Assembly (NCBI GenBank): GCA_028554795.2
Contig: CM068835.1
Coordinates: 35,420,401-35,484,400 of the forward strand
DNA length: 64,000 nucleotides
Source of the DNA: Sinohyriopsis cumingii
Taxonomy: Eukaryota; Mollusca; Bivalvia; Unionida; Unionidae
Direction: 5' to 3'
Positions 1 to 10,589 of this stretch are shown here, one piece after another. A model generated the notes under the pieces. The model made no database searches. It was not told the DNA's origin and saw only the letters and a list, made by a program, of their open reading frames with translations. The translations under genes were made by a program, and so were the position numbers. Positions within the stretch are counted from its first letter, which is position 1. The number at the start of each line of letters is the position of its first letter.

Positions 1-144
1 CCTGCCTATGGTTAACTCCGAATTCTAAAGTCAAAACATGGGTTCAGGAAAAAATGTAACAATGTTCGTCCTATCCTCCTAAGACGAACATTTTTTCCTG
101 AACCCATGTTTTGACTTTAGAATTCGGAGTTAACCATAGGCAGG
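1..144. repeat. Perfect long palindrome (hairpin), 57-bp arms
   Basis: Bases 1-57 are the exact reverse complement of 88-144. The 30-bp loop (58-87) contains a second short inverted pair (gttcgtc/gacgaac). The first base of the window is the first base of the arm, so the element may extend leftward. A perfect arm this long fits a recent foldback MITE or a palindromic duplication. No flanking target duplication can be tested at the left edge. Confidence 0.85.
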
Positions 145-495
145 GTTATACAGTGCAATGTCGCTTGCTTCATTCTTGAAAAAGCCGTGTGATTGTCTTT
201 TTTTCTGAAAAACTGTAAATCTAATGTTAGAAGAAAAAAAATTCCGTGACATGTTGCAGTTCCAAAATAGGATAAAGTTAAGATACCAGAATTGTGCAAA
301 CTCAAGCTTTTATTTTATCTAAAGATTTACTGATGGAAGAAAAAAATCGTTCTACAATTTTTTAGAGTGTAAACTTTTGAAAAAAATAAGATGACAAACG
401 GAACAGTTCGCGTAATTATGGTGACCACTGATCACAGTTTTGGAGAGGTATCTTCAAACGGGAACATATTTTTTCATTAGGGTATAAATCAAAAC

Positions 496-535
<40 letters not shown>

Positions 536-1040
536 ATGTATTCCTACTTTAAAAATATCACGACACGTACGTTTGTTTTTTTACGGTATATTTTCCTTAT
601 GAAAGTTTCAAAGAAACACTCATTCCACTTACATAAGATAAGATAAGAATTCTTTATTTCAGACTACATAGTCTATACATCTAAATTAAAATACAGATAT
701 AAAGTAAAATCACTGAAAACATAAAAGAACATATAGAACATAACAATCACATCCATAGAAAAAATACACCCTTTAAAAAATATCACAAGAGTGAACTGAA
801 GATGCATGTGATTAAAGAGTGACCACAGAAAAGTACATCCAAACAAGTCGTGATATATTTCGTAACATGACTAACATAATTTCCATGAGTCGCCCATGGC
901 GTGATCATTTGTGTGTTAGCTTTATTGTTTGTGAAGTGACTAATGGTCAGGTACAGAAAAACGCGTCTGATCATCTCGCGGTGCGAATAACAAGTGAAAC
1001 CAATTTGAAGCTAAGGCGGTGGAAAATATCGACTGACCAA
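145..1040. other. Intergenic, no gene recognised; (GA)n at 499-531
   Basis: No supported gene. It holds a GA microsatellite at about 499-531. From about 950 there is a degenerate copy of a unit repeated better at 1141 and 1612 (gtccgatc...gtgcgaa...ggtg/aagaaaata). Confidence 0.6.
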
Positions 1041-1960
1041 TGAAGTCACTTACAATGTGCAACACATTGTTTGGTTGTAAATTCAGGGCAAGTAGAGTAG
1101 CGACCAGCCGCAGAATAAAAAAAAAAAAACAAAAAAAAAAACACGTCCGATCTTGTCACTGTGCGAAACGGTACTGAAGTCAATTCGAAGCGAAAGCGGT
1201 AAGAAAATAAGTATAGCCAATGAAATCGTTTATGATGAGTGATGCATTGTTTTTTTTCTTAGGTAGTGTGGCAAAATAATGCCAACGCAAGAGCGTTGTT
1301 ACCATTGCAGTGCAGACAGATTGGAGAGTGTAAACGTACAAACCCTTTGTTGCGTATTGTACCATTTCTTCTTGCCAGATCAAATACTAAACGGCCACAG
1401 TACTGGTTCGCGTTTTGCAACTGATAAACATTTTTAATCTTACTCAAACATTTTGACAAGCACACTCACATGAATAGAGACAGAAGTGTGAAATATCGGT
1501 TGGCCCAATGAAGTCACTTACAATGCGTAACACAATGTTTGGTTGTAAATTCAGAGCAAGTAGTGTAGCGACCAGCCGCAGAATAAAAAAAAAAAAACAA
1601 AAAAAAAAAAAACACGTCCGATCTTGTCACTGTGCGAAAAGGTACTGAAGTCAATTCGAAGCGAAAGCGGTAAGAAAATATGTATAGCCAATGAAATCGT
1701 TCATGATGAGTGATGAATTGTTTTTTCTTAGGTAGTGTGGCAAAATAATGTCAACGCAAGAGCGTTGTTACCATTGCAGTGCAGACAGATTGGAGTGTAA
1801 ATGTACAATCCCTTTGTTGCGTATTGTACCATTTCTTCTTGCCACATGAAAATATTAAACGGCCACAGTACTGGTTCGAGTTTTGAAACTGACAAACATT
1901 TTTAATCTTACTCAAACATTTTGTCAAGCACACTCACATCAACAGAGACAGATGTGTTAC
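1041..1960 (+). repeat. Two tandem copies of a 468-bp unit
   Basis: The string GGTTGTAAATTCAG occurs at 1073 and again at 1541, a spacing of 468 bp. Both copies contain the same A-rich tract, the same GTCCGATCTTGTCACTGTGCG segment and the same end near CAAACATTTTG. The copies differ by scattered substitutions and small indels. They have no coding potential. An internal sub-repeat relates the start of each unit to its second half. Confidence 0.85.
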
Positions 1961-3470
1961 AGTACCAGGTGTCAGTTTTTTTGTTATTTTTTTCCCTTCA
2001 AGCTAGTGATTTTGGGGTTTGTATGAAGTAAAGAAACTAAAAGTACAGTGAACCTCAAGGATGATAACCCAAGCTGTCTATCCATTGATGTATGTATTTA
2101 CATCAGAAGAAATATGATCCTAAAACAAAAAGATATAAGGCAAGCATGATTAGAACGAACACAAAGACAGCAAATTGTAGTAACAAAGGTATGTTTTCCT
2201 TCACGTCCGCGTAACTTAAAGTTTCAATCCCCTTGCAAGACAAACTTGGTACCTTTTGTAGAGCTTGAAATAAAAAACTGAACAAACTTAAACACTTTGC
2301 TATAGATACATGCATTTTCTTTTTTGCAGCAACAGACTAAACAACATAAATAAATTAAATCTTCTAGCAAAAAAGAAATACATCATAAAAATAGAATTAA
2401 AGATTAACGATGACTAACCAACAAAACCGAATTTAACAAAGGCAATGACATGTGTAGAAATGCCTCTCAGTTTGAGAAAGTATTTGGATGTCATATGCCA
2501 TGTACCAACAACTTGAAAAAAAATGTATAAACAGAGAGAAACCTTAATTCAAAATTTAATTTTGTTCCAAATTGTTTGTGTTTTTTAGGGAATATACCTA
2601 AGCACTAATAAAGGGTGGAACAGGGAAGATACACATAAAAGCTTTGATATTTCTGAAAAAAATGAGGTGATATTCCTACAGTTCTTAACCAGCTATATAT
2701 GCTGGGACGGGTCTGTTGGATATCCACAAATAAAGAAGTACAGGTTCTGGTCACGTTGCAAGTGTGTGGGTGTTTTGGAAAATGGTAAAACTTGGATACA
2801 CTATTTTCTCGTGACACTTATAAAGTGAAGAGTCTGTACAACTGTCAGAAGCCAAAGTCATATAACTTTTGTACGGTTTGTAAAGATTTCCACTTTAGAA
2901 AATGTGAAGTATCACAAGTTATTATCACAAACAGAAATGGAACATAGGGGCTTGACAGTTGTTGTTTAGACACCTCCGCTCAACTTCACAACTTACTTGC
3001 TCTGTCTCATATTTTGATCTTAAGGAAAGATCATCTTTGTGCAGCAACAGTGGTAACAGCAGGAGGAGACGCCGTCACTGCTGTCGAAAAAGGGTAGTTT
3101 TTTTAAAAATGCGTTTAGTATATTTTTTAAAAATATCAGATGAAGAAACGTGTGTTAAAACAGGGTTGGTAGAATGTATTCAGCGACAAAGTAGAAGTGA
3201 CTGAGAGAAGGAGACAACGTTGTCGAGTGGCGTAGTTTTCTGGAGTACGTACGTGTCCCAGCGACACAGTGCCGGCGTCTCTAGCTCTCTTGAAGACACC
3301 AACTGTCTGGGTTTTTTTCTTGCAACTTTTTTCTTTCGTGGTAGGGTTTGAATCGAAGGGTCATCAAGATGCATGAGGTGTTTAAGACGCACCGCTGTCG
3401 TTGGGCTCCTATATGCTTGGCTTTCACTTGCCCTTGTGAAATATACCAAGTTATTGTGACAACAAGAGGT
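1961..3470. other. Intergenic, nothing recognised
   Basis: I see no convincing gene, RNA gene or repeat here. Short ORFs lack domains or family motifs. The last ~300 bp form the upstream region of the polymerase gene. Confidence 0.5.
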
Positions 3471-3478
3471 AGAGAGGG

Positions 3479-3487
3479 TATATATGG
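3479..3487 (+). promoter_or_regulatory. Candidate TATA box of the polymerase gene
   Basis: TATATATGG lies 52 bp upstream of the polymerase ATG. That spacing resembles the TATA-to-ATG distances of 59 and 63 bp seen at the two TATAAAAAGGG boxes downstream of the same gene. This is inference from position only. Confidence 0.4.
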
Positions 3488-3530
3488 AGAGAAAGAACTT
3501 GGTTAAATCATTTCTGATTCAGCAATCGAG

Positions 3531-6500
3531 ATGAAACGATCGCACGATTTCAGTGAGAGAGAAGAAGAACGTAAGAGGCAGCGAAGTGACGTATCGCCTC
3601 ACACACGAAAAGAAGTGTTCGCTCAAAACGAAGACATGAGCAAACCTGAACCAACACCTTCCACGTCTGCGACCAGACATAGAGAGCCCACTCCAAACCA
3701 AAGTCCACCAGTTAACCCTGAAAAGTACTATCACATTCGAGGGACGGAAAAGCGACCCTCTAGAAAATTTAGAACCACGACTTACACCTACACGGTGAAG
3801 TTTGAAGATTTCAAGTCCGACGTACCATTGGAGAAAGCAGAAGGGTTTATCACCGAGATGTGGGACTCTTTGCTCACCACACTAAAGCGACAATGTCAAC
3901 CCAAAGAAGACGATTTCTTGACACTATCCATAGATCACGACAGCTTGAAATCCCCTGTTTGGATCGAGTTTAGCAGACCCGCAGAACTAACCCCTTCCAA
4001 AGTCATGGACAAGATTCAACACGTACAACAATCTAATGATCAGTTTGACATCACCGATGGTAAAGCCACACTGAAAATGGCCCACGTCTCTCCTCCTCAA
4101 GGGACTGGACGCAAAAAGGTCTTATTGGTGGACGACCTTCGCAACACCAAAACAAGTCTCGTCCGAATTAACAACCCTCAAGACCAGATGTGTTTAGCCC
4201 GTGCCATCGTGGTGGGACGAACCTATGCCAACAAGAACGACACGGTAAAATGGAAAAGAACCTGGAAAACTATTCAACGATCCGATCGAGCCAAACAACG
4301 AAATGAAGCAGAACTCCTGTTACAACAAGCCGGACTGTCCAAAGACACACCCTGTGGCATTCCTGAGATGCAAAAATTGCAAGATGCCCTAGCTCCACGA
4401 TACACCTTGAAAGTGCACCCTCAAGAAATGCGCGGACCTCTGTTGTTTCGAGGCCAAGACTTTAAGGACGGAAAATACATTCATGTCTATTATCACGATG
4501 AACATTTCGATACCATTACCGCCATCCCCGGATTCCTGGGATACAGATATTACTGTGAGAAATGTGACCGTGGTTATAATAATCGAGAGCAACACAAACA
4601 TTGTGGATCGAAATGCCGAGGATGTTTGGCCTCTCCACTCTGTCTGAGCGAAGGGCAAAAGCCATTGCATTGTCCTGCTTGTCTGCGCACGTTTGTCAGC
4701 CCTGCCTGTTACCAACAACATCTGAAGACGCAAGGTTCACAGCAGAAATGTGCTTGTCAACTCCTGAGATTGTGCCCTACGTGTGGACAAGGCATACGTA
4801 CCAATAGTACCAAGGCACACGTATGTTCAGAAGAAAAAAAATGTCACATTTGTCATCACATCGTGGACTTGAAACACCAATGCTACGTGCAAAAATACCA
4901 ACCCCAACCAGAGAAAGAGGATGGTCACAAGAAGAAAAGCAATTTCATCTTTTTCGATTTCGAATGCATGCAAGAGACTGGCATTCACATTCCTAATTTA
5001 TGCGTGGCTCATCGAGCGTGCGAGAAGTGCATTCAAGAACCTATCTTCAGTCATTGCCCTCACTGCAGCAAGATTCCTGGAGGACGTGAAAAAATCTTTC
5101 GGGGACCGAGCACGCTAGCCGATTTCGCTCGATGGGTCTTAGACCCCATCGACAAGACGTGGAGCCAAGAGGACATCGAACGTTACGGAGATTGTCATCG
5201 TCATGCTACGGTGATGGCTCACAATTTCTCCGGATACGATGGACAGTTTCTTCTCAGATACTATACGGAACATGGCACCGAACGTCCTAAAGTGACTTTG
5301 AACGGAGCCAAAATCATTTTCATGCAAGTGGGACAAGTACAGTTTAAAGATTCGATGAGCTATTTGGCCATGCCTTTGAGTCGAATGCCTAAAACGTTTG
5401 GAATGACAGAAATGGCTAAAGGGTACTTTCCACACTTTTTCAATACGGAAGCCAGTCAACACGCCGTTCTACCCCATTTACCTGAGGCTCACTATTACGA
5501 CCCCGACAACATGCGTACGGAACAACGAGAAGCTTTCTACGCTTGGTACCAGGCTCAGGCCTCGGACCCTTTCGACTTTCAGGAAGAAATGCTAAAGTAT
5601 TGTCGTTCCGACGTGGACATTTTACGGCGTTGCTGTGGAAAATTTCGAGAACTGTTCATGGAACACGGAGGGGTCGATCCTTTGAAAGAAGCTTGCACCA
5701 TTGCCAAAGCGTGTTCCTTTGTGTATCGACAACGATTCATGCCTGAAAACACCGTGGCTGTCATCAGCCCTCAAACGACCAACTTTGTCAAACGTCAATA
5801 CTCGGTCAAAGCCCTACGCTGGTTACATTACTTGTGTGACAAGGAAAACAAATGGATTCAGCATGCCCGCAACGGAGGGGGTGAAAAGACCATCGGAACG
5901 TATTCGGTAGATGGCTGGGACTTAGAAAACCCAAAGATCGTGTACGAGTTTAACGGTTGCTTATTTCACGGATGTCCCGTTTGTTACCCTGATCGTAGCA
6001 CTAAAAATCAGTTTTTACAACGAACCATGGAAGACTTGTACCAGGACACTTGTCAGCGGCGCCTAAAGTTGGAGCAGGAAGGATACCAAGTGGTGGAAAT
6101 GTGGGAACACGAGTACGATCACCGTATGAAAACCGATCCCGAGTTTAAACGCCTCGTGGAAAGTTACCAGTTCATGGACCCGCTGAACCCGAGGGATAGT
6201 TTGTACGGAGGAAGGACCAATGCCACCTGTTTGCTGTACCAAGCCGACGAAGAGAAAGGAGAAGAAATCAAATACTTGGACGTGTGTTCGCTGTATCCCT
6301 ACGTGTGCAAATATTGTCGCTTTCCTGTAGGGCACCCGCAATTGTTAACGGAACACATCGACCTGAAAAACATTCGACAATACGAAGGCTTGATCAAGTG
6401 TAAAGTTTTGCCTCCCACGAACCTATACCATCCCGTCTTACCTCACCATTGTCAGGGCAAACTGATGTTTCCATTGTGCCGTACTTGTGCCGAAACGTGC

Positions 6501-7607
6501 AACCAAGACCAACCTTGTCAGCACACCCAGGAAGAACGTGCCTTGACGGGAACCTGGGTCAGCGTAGAATTGTTCAAAGCTCTGGACATGGGATACCAAC
6601 TGTTAGAAGTGTACGAAATTTGCCACTTTCCCAAGACACAACAATACCACAAGGGTGATCCCAGTCAGAAAGGCATTTTCGCTGACTACGTGGATGCCTT
6701 TTTGAAACTGAAACAAGAAGCCAGCGGCTATCCTTCCTGGTGTCACACTCCCGAAGACCAAATACAATTCAAAGAGAAATACTATGAACAAGAAGGCATC
6801 TCTTTAGACCACATCGAGAAAAACGAAGGCAGGCGATCGTTTGCCAAAGTGATGTTAAATTGCTTGTGGGGTAAAATGGCACAACGACCGTGTTTACCCA
6901 AGACGGAATATTTGACAGAACCTTCCCGCTACTTCCAGATGATTCACGACAAAACCAAATACATGAAACACGTGGACGTCGTTCGAGAGAATTTGATCTT
7001 GGTCAATTACGAAGAAGATCTGGACTTTGTACAAGACGACCCTTTTGGAAATGTCATCATTGCGGCTTACGTGACAGCTCATGCTCGCTTAAAATTGTAC
7101 GAAGCTTTAGAACTGTTAGGGGAACGCGTCCTCTACTTTGACACGGACAGTTGCATCTACATCGATCGACCGGGTCAGCAACACCCTAACATCGAAGAAA
7201 ACCGTTTAGGAGCCTGGACAGACGAACACCCCGACGACAAGATTCTAAGTTTCGCGAGTGGCGGTCCTAAAAATTACGGCTACCAATACCGGGACAAACA
7301 AGGAGAAGTCCACACGGAGTGCAAAGTGAAAGGACTGACTCTGAATTATCGTACCAGTCGAGTGGTCAACTTTGGGGTATTGAAAGAAGCCTTGCAATCG
7401 GGAGAGGATGGAAACTTTAAAGTGACCACTCACCAACCGAACAAGATTGTACGTTTACCCACTCACCACATCGTCAGTCGACCCCTGGACAAAAATCTAT
7501 CAAATCGTGTACCAGAAGCGAGTGAGACTTCCAATCACTTTACGTTGCCGTACGGTCACATCGATATTGGTCAGCATATAAAAAGGGACAACGTCCTAGA
7601 CCAATAG
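3531..7607 (+). CDS. Intact protein-primed-type family B DNA polymerase (Polinton/adintovirus-like)
   Basis: This is an uninterrupted 1358-residue single-exon ORF. It should replicate a linear element by protein-primed synthesis. Seen in order: a charged, low-complexity N-terminus (1-75); a domain at about 77-200 starting SRKFRTTTYTYTVKF that recurs in the downstream small gene; a Cys/His-rich zinc-binding stretch at 342-451; 3'-5' exonuclease motifs (ExoI D476/E478, ExoII N565 with Y569-D570, ExoIII Y690/D694); and polymerase motif A YLDVCSLYP (D917), motif B KVMLNCLWGKM (1106-1116) and motif C LYFDTDS (D1204, D1206). All catalytic acidic residues are present, so the enzyme could be active. 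It is more GC-rich than the surrounding DNA. No capsid, integrase or ATPase gene lies beside it, so it is an isolated element fragment or a domesticated copy. Family assignment is secure; subfamily is inferred. Confidence 0.92.
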   Translation: MKRSHDFSEREEERKRQRSDVSPHTRKEVFAQNEDMSKPEPTPSTSATRHREPTPNQSPPVNPEKYYHIRGTEKRPSRKFRTTTYTYTVKFEDFKSDVPLEKAEGFITEMWDSLLTTLKRQCQPKEDDFLTLSIDHDSLKSPVWIEFSRPAELTPSKVMDKIQHVQQSNDQFDITDGKATLKMAHVSPPQGTGRKKVLLVDDLRNTKTSLVRINNPQDQMCLARAIVVGRTYANKNDTVKWKRTWKTIQRSDRAKQRNEAELLLQQAGLSKDTPCGIPEMQKLQDALAPRYTLKVHPQEMRGPLLFRGQDFKDGKYIHVYYHDEHFDTITAIPGFLGYRYYCEKCDRGYNNREQHKHCGSKCRGCLASPLCLSEGQKPLHCPACLRTFVSPACYQQHLKTQGSQQKCACQLLRLCPTCGQGIRTNSTKAHVCSEEKKCHICHHIVDLKHQCYVQKYQPQPEKEDGHKKKSNFIFFDFECMQETGIHIPNLCVAHRACEKCIQEPIFSHCPHCSKIPGGREKIFRGPSTLADFARWVLDPIDKTWSQEDIERYGDCHRHATVMAHNFSGYDGQFLLRYYTEHGTERPKVTLNGAKIIFMQVGQVQFKDSMSYLAMPLSRMPKTFGMTEMAKGYFPHFFNTEASQHAVLPHLPEAHYYDPDNMRTEQREAFYAWYQAQASDPFDFQEEMLKYCRSDVDILRRCCGKFRELFMEHGGVDPLKEACTIAKACSFVYRQRFMPENTVAVISPQTTNFVKRQYSVKALRWLHYLCDKENKWIQHARNGGGEKTIGTYSVDGWDLENPKIVYEFNGCLFHGCPVCYPDRSTKNQFLQRTMEDLYQDTCQRRLKLEQEGYQVVEMWEHEYDHRMKTDPEFKRLVESYQFMDPLNPRDSLYGGRTNATCLLYQADEEKGEEIKYLDVCSLYPYVCKYCRFPVGHPQLLTEHIDLKNIRQYEGLIKCKVLPPTNLYHPVLPHHCQGKLMFPLCRTCAETCNQDQPCQHTQEERALTGTWVSVELFKALDMGYQLLEVYEICHFPKTQQYHKGDPSQKGIFADYVDAFLKLKQEASGYPSWCHTPEDQIQFKEKYYEQEGISLDHIEKNEGRRSFAKVMLNCLWGKMAQRPCLPKTEYLTEPSRYFQMIHDKTKYMKHVDVVRENLILVNYEEDLDFVQDDPFGNVIIAAYVTAHARLKLYEALELLGERVLYFDTDSCIYIDRPGQQHPNIEENRLGAWTDEHPDDKILSFASGGPKNYGYQYRDKQGEVHTECKVKGLTLNYRTSRVVNFGVLKEALQSGEDGNFKVTTHQPNKIVRLPTHHIVSRPLDKNLSNRVPEASETSNHFTLPYGHIDIGQHIKRDNVLDQ
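7577..7587 (+). promoter_or_regulatory. TATA box inside the polymerase 3' coding end
   Basis: TATAAAAAGGG is embedded in the last codons of the polymerase. A 7-codon ORF starts at 7640, 63 bp downstream. It is the first of two copies of a duplicated promoter module. Confidence 0.5.
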
Positions 7608-7842
7608 TTCATTGTCACTACCAAGACCAATCGACAAAAATGAATCCTTTCAAACAGCAAGTATAGAGCGTAAGACTCAAGTCCAACGAGAAACTCGGGT
7701 GTGATTCTATGCCTCACGATCACATCACCAATGCAATACCACATCTTAGTTGTTATGTACTAATGCCATGACAAACTACGTGCAACCAGTGAAACTTCCA
7801 GACCACAAAACTTTACCTTATGAACATGCTGATATCACCCAG

Positions 7843-7853
7843 TATAAAAAGGG
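7843..7853 (+). promoter_or_regulatory. TATA box of the small N-domain gene
   Basis: TATAAAAAGGG stands 59 bp upstream of the ATG at 7902, a plausible RNA polymerase II core promoter geometry. It duplicates the box at 7577. Confidence 0.55.
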
Positions 7854-7901
7854 ACGACTTCCGAGAACGACACTTCATTGCGAGGACAAGCGACGAGAAA
7901 G

Positions 7902-8420
7902 ATGAATAACTCTACGCAGAAGAAAAAAGAGAAGGAACAAACATCATTGACCTCTTTCACCACCATACCGTCACAGCAAAGTGCGTTCAAGAAGGGAAAG
8001 GATTCAATAGACCTAAAGGAGTATTTTTGCATCCAAATGACCCAGACAGCGACCTCGAGAAAATTTAGAACGACAACTTACACCTACACGGTGAAATTTA
8101 AAGACTTCGCGTCTGACGTTCCAGCCGAGGAAGTATCAGGTTTCATTACGGATCTACTTGACTCACTGTTAGAGGAACTCAAATGTCATTGCCAAGTCAA
8201 AGATGAAGGTCGTTTGAGCCTATCTATGTATCACGACAGTTTGAACTCGCCTGTATGTCTCGGATTTAGCACACCTGCAGAAATAACTTCTTCCAAACTT
8301 TTGAGGGCTATTGAAGACGTGCGGTCGGTGAGAGAAAAATTTGACATCACCGATGGAAAAGTGACTATTCATATGGCATATGTTGTACCTCCATGGGAAG
8401 AAGACGATCACTGCTCTTGA
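7902..8420 (+). CDS. Small protein carrying only the polymerase N-terminal domain
   Basis: A 172-codon ORF. I chose the ATG at 7902; reading open further upstream would need a non-ATG start. Residues from about 47 onward match polymerase residues 77-200. Both share RKFRTTTYTYTVKF, then a pattern of conserved positions including SL..YHDSLNSPV and KFDITDGK. The N-terminus is a different lysine-rich segment. It is a stand-alone paralogue of that domain or a truncated second polymerase gene. A trace of similarity to the continuing polymerase frame may run on after the stop in a shifted frame, which favours truncation. The domain's function is unknown; its place at the start of a protein-primed polymerase would suit a terminal-protein or DNA-binding role, but that is speculation. 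Confidence 0.7.
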   Translation: MNNSTQKKKEKEQTSLTSFTTIPSQQSAFKKGKDSIDLKEYFCIQMTQTATSRKFRTTTYTYTVKFKDFASDVPAEEVSGFITDLLDSLLEELKCHCQVKDEGRLSLSMYHDSLNSPVCLGFSTPAEITSSKLLRAIEDVRSVREKFDITDGKVTIHMAYVVPPWEEDDHCS

Positions 8421-9055
8421 TCTGCTTACCGATAAGTGTACCTAGCACGATGGACGTAACAGCAGATTTACAACTGACAGGGAATACGAGATCGGAAACA
8501 TCTATGCTGGGACACAAGTGGTAGCTGACCAGATTTTAAACAACGTGTGTAACGGATAGAGAGACAAACACGAACTTTCTCTTATTTGATTGTTTGTTAC
8601 TTGTTTTGTTTTAACTTTTTCTTATAAACGAACATTTAATATAAATTCGTTGCATATGAAGTGATTTTAGAAAGGAGTGAACGTTAATTTTAAACATTAG
8701 TTTACTAGAGTCAATAACTAAACAACTCGTAAATATGTTTCTTTTATGTTCAAATGTTTATGTATTTAATGGATAGTGCTTAGACCAAAGCACAGGCCAG
8801 AGAGCCCATGTATATATGTACCTGAATAAATGTTTTGAACCCATACAACAGACTTTTCTTTATCGAGTCTCTATTCTATCTGTGAGTCTTTCTTTAGAAT
8901 ATTTCTGTCCTCTTTTCTGTGTGTTTCAATGTGTATTTGTTTGTTTCTGTATGTCTATGTTTGTCCCTATCAACCCTTTGTCCCTACAAATACATTTCAC
9001 CCTATAAAAGGTTTTGACCCTATAAACCTATGACGTTACCAATGTTTAATTCCCA
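8421..9055. other. Intergenic, nothing recognised
   Basis: AT-rich sequence with no coding or structural feature I can support. It probably belongs to the same decayed element as the genes to its left. Confidence 0.5.
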
Positions 9056-9059
9056 CTGA

Positions 9060-9225
9060 TCCCCAGGTGACATTCCCATGTTCAATTTCCATGTTCAATT
9101 CCCCTTGTCGCTAGAGTGACCCAGGGTTTTTCTCCGTGTTAAATTTCCCTTGTCGCTAGAGTGGCCCAAGGGGTTCTGTAATGCTAATTCCCATTGTCGC
9201 TAGGGTGGCCCCATATACTACTGAC
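9060..9225 (+). repeat. Short minisatellite built on TTGTCGCTAGAGTGGCCC
   Basis: Three to four degenerate units of about 50 bp carry CCCTTGTCGCTAGAGTG(A/G)CCCA. The core TTGTCGCTA also occurs inside the inverted-repeat pair at 9330-9540 and 15965-16290, so it belongs to the same repeat family. Confidence 0.65.
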
Positions 9226-9329
9226 ATACATTTTTTAAATCAGAAGTCTGCTTAGTTGTTAAAAATTCAGCACGCTGATGGAGAATTTCATTTAGGCTCT
9301 TTCAAGAGAAGAGTTACATTTTTTTAACA

Positions 9330-9540
9330 TTGTTAAACCAGAATCACGTGCTGAACTTTAGATGATAACTTTTACAGACCTGCCGACCTAGATTTAGGAC
9401 ACTAACATACTACCGAAACCTCAAAAGAATTTATCAAGGACAGTAATCTAGTCTGATGGTGTGAAATCCTATATTAAATATGGTTTCTTGCCGCCATCTT
9501 CGTGGGTTTGTAGCGACAAGGGGAAATGGAAACCTATGTT
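9330..9540 (+). repeat. Left arm of a dispersed inverted repeat (partner 15965-16290)
   Basis: Blocks shared with the reverse complement of 15965-16290, in the same order: AACATTGTTAAACCAGAATC, CGTGCTGAA, ACCTAGATTTA, ATCAAGGAC and TTGCCGCCATC followed by GTGGGTTTGTAGCGACAA. The arms are separated by about 6.4 kb that contains a polymerase relic at 13631. They may be decayed ends of one element or two independent copies of a repeat. Confidence 0.65.
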
Positions 9541-10560
9541 AACAGTGGTCAGTGGATTGTGGCGTCAAACGGGACTAGGGACAAAACGTCCGTAGGTTTA
9601 ACATTATAGCTCTTTTGGCGGGAAATGATACATTGTAACATGATTCGTCTATCTTGTGGGAAATATTTATAACATGCTGGTCTGTTTGGAATAATGTGAT
9701 GTTAACATATCGATAAGTTTAACGCGTATGTGGCATAAATTGAAGACGGTATTATGAACTCTAACAGGAATGTTACATGTTGACGCCCATCAACCCCGGA
9801 CTATAATGTGAGAATTAAGTTTCAGTGTCTGTTGAGGACACGTACATACACACACTGAAAACACGCAGAATGGCAACGTTTGAGTAGTATCTCTGTTTCT
9901 AAGAGTTATGTGAGTACCTGATCTGGGTCGTTGTGGTTTGTTAACTAACTATGGTTAAAACTGGTGGCACCTACTTTCACTGTAATTTTGTCCCAGTTTG
10001 GTATGATGTGACAAACGCTTCATTTCGAACCAAAAGAAAACTTGACATTTGTATAGAGGCTGGTGTTCCGACGTGATACCAATACATTAATGCACTATTG
10101 TGTGTGTGCGTAGCTGCATTCTTTCCCCCCGCCCCCGAAAACGAACCCTTTCTCCAAACTTGTGAGTAAAGGTATTATCTCTGAACAGAAGCATTGTTGT
10201 GCCATTGGTAACTCTTTAATTGCCTCTTTAAAATGTACGAAGAGGTTACCCTTTGATTTTCCTAAGTCTACGCGATTTAAAACACGACTTTGATTAGCAT
10301 GGTAATATTGCTCAATTTCCATAATCTCTGCATATGAACGTCTATTTTTATAACAAGATTGTGCATATGGTCTAAATTTCAGCACCGGCCTTCGCAAACG
10401 CAGGGCCCCATTTGGATCAATTTGACAGGGCCCAATGGTTTTACGTGAGGGCACCTTTGTGAGCAAGGCATTTGAAACAAACTGTTAATTAAGCAAGTTT
10501 TATATAATATTGAGCTTAAAATTTTCTTCTGTTGCTTTAAAATTACTTTCTCTCTATAGA
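9541..10560. other. Degenerate repeat-derived DNA, no gene supported
   Basis: Contains loose copies of the GTTTAACATnnnnnGGC.TCTnTTGGCGGGAAA minisatellite theme seen again at 13.7-14.1 and 15.8 kb. One open frame on the minus strand (10095-10466) has no recognisable motif. Confidence 0.45.
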
Positions 10561-10589
10561 TCTAATTTAAAAATTACTATCACGCGGGA

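Larger units (their letters stand above)
7500..7910 (+). repeat. Tandem duplication of polymerase tail, TATA box and leader
   Basis: The last ~30 codons of the polymerase plus its downstream leader (about 7505-7645) recur in degenerate form at about 7775-7907. In both copies the coding tail (TLPY.H.DI.Q) runs into TATAAAAAGGGAC (7577 and 7843), then TTCATTG, a CGAC-containing stretch and ATGAAT. After the first copy the ATG at 7640 opens only 7 codons. After the second, the ATG at 7902 opens the 172-codon gene. This suggests the polymerase C-terminal codons originally overlapped the promoter of a downstream gene. Confidence 0.7.

Noticed and set aside
4389..4733. Minus-strand 114-codon frame within the polymerase
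   Set aside because: Antisense shadow of a strongly supported coding region. Other such frames inside 3531-7607 and 36552-50541 were discarded likewise.
10095..10466. 123-codon minus-strand open frame with some protein-like text
   Set aside because: No motif, no splice context, partly G-run-derived C-terminus; start lies in a repeat region. Cannot be supported.
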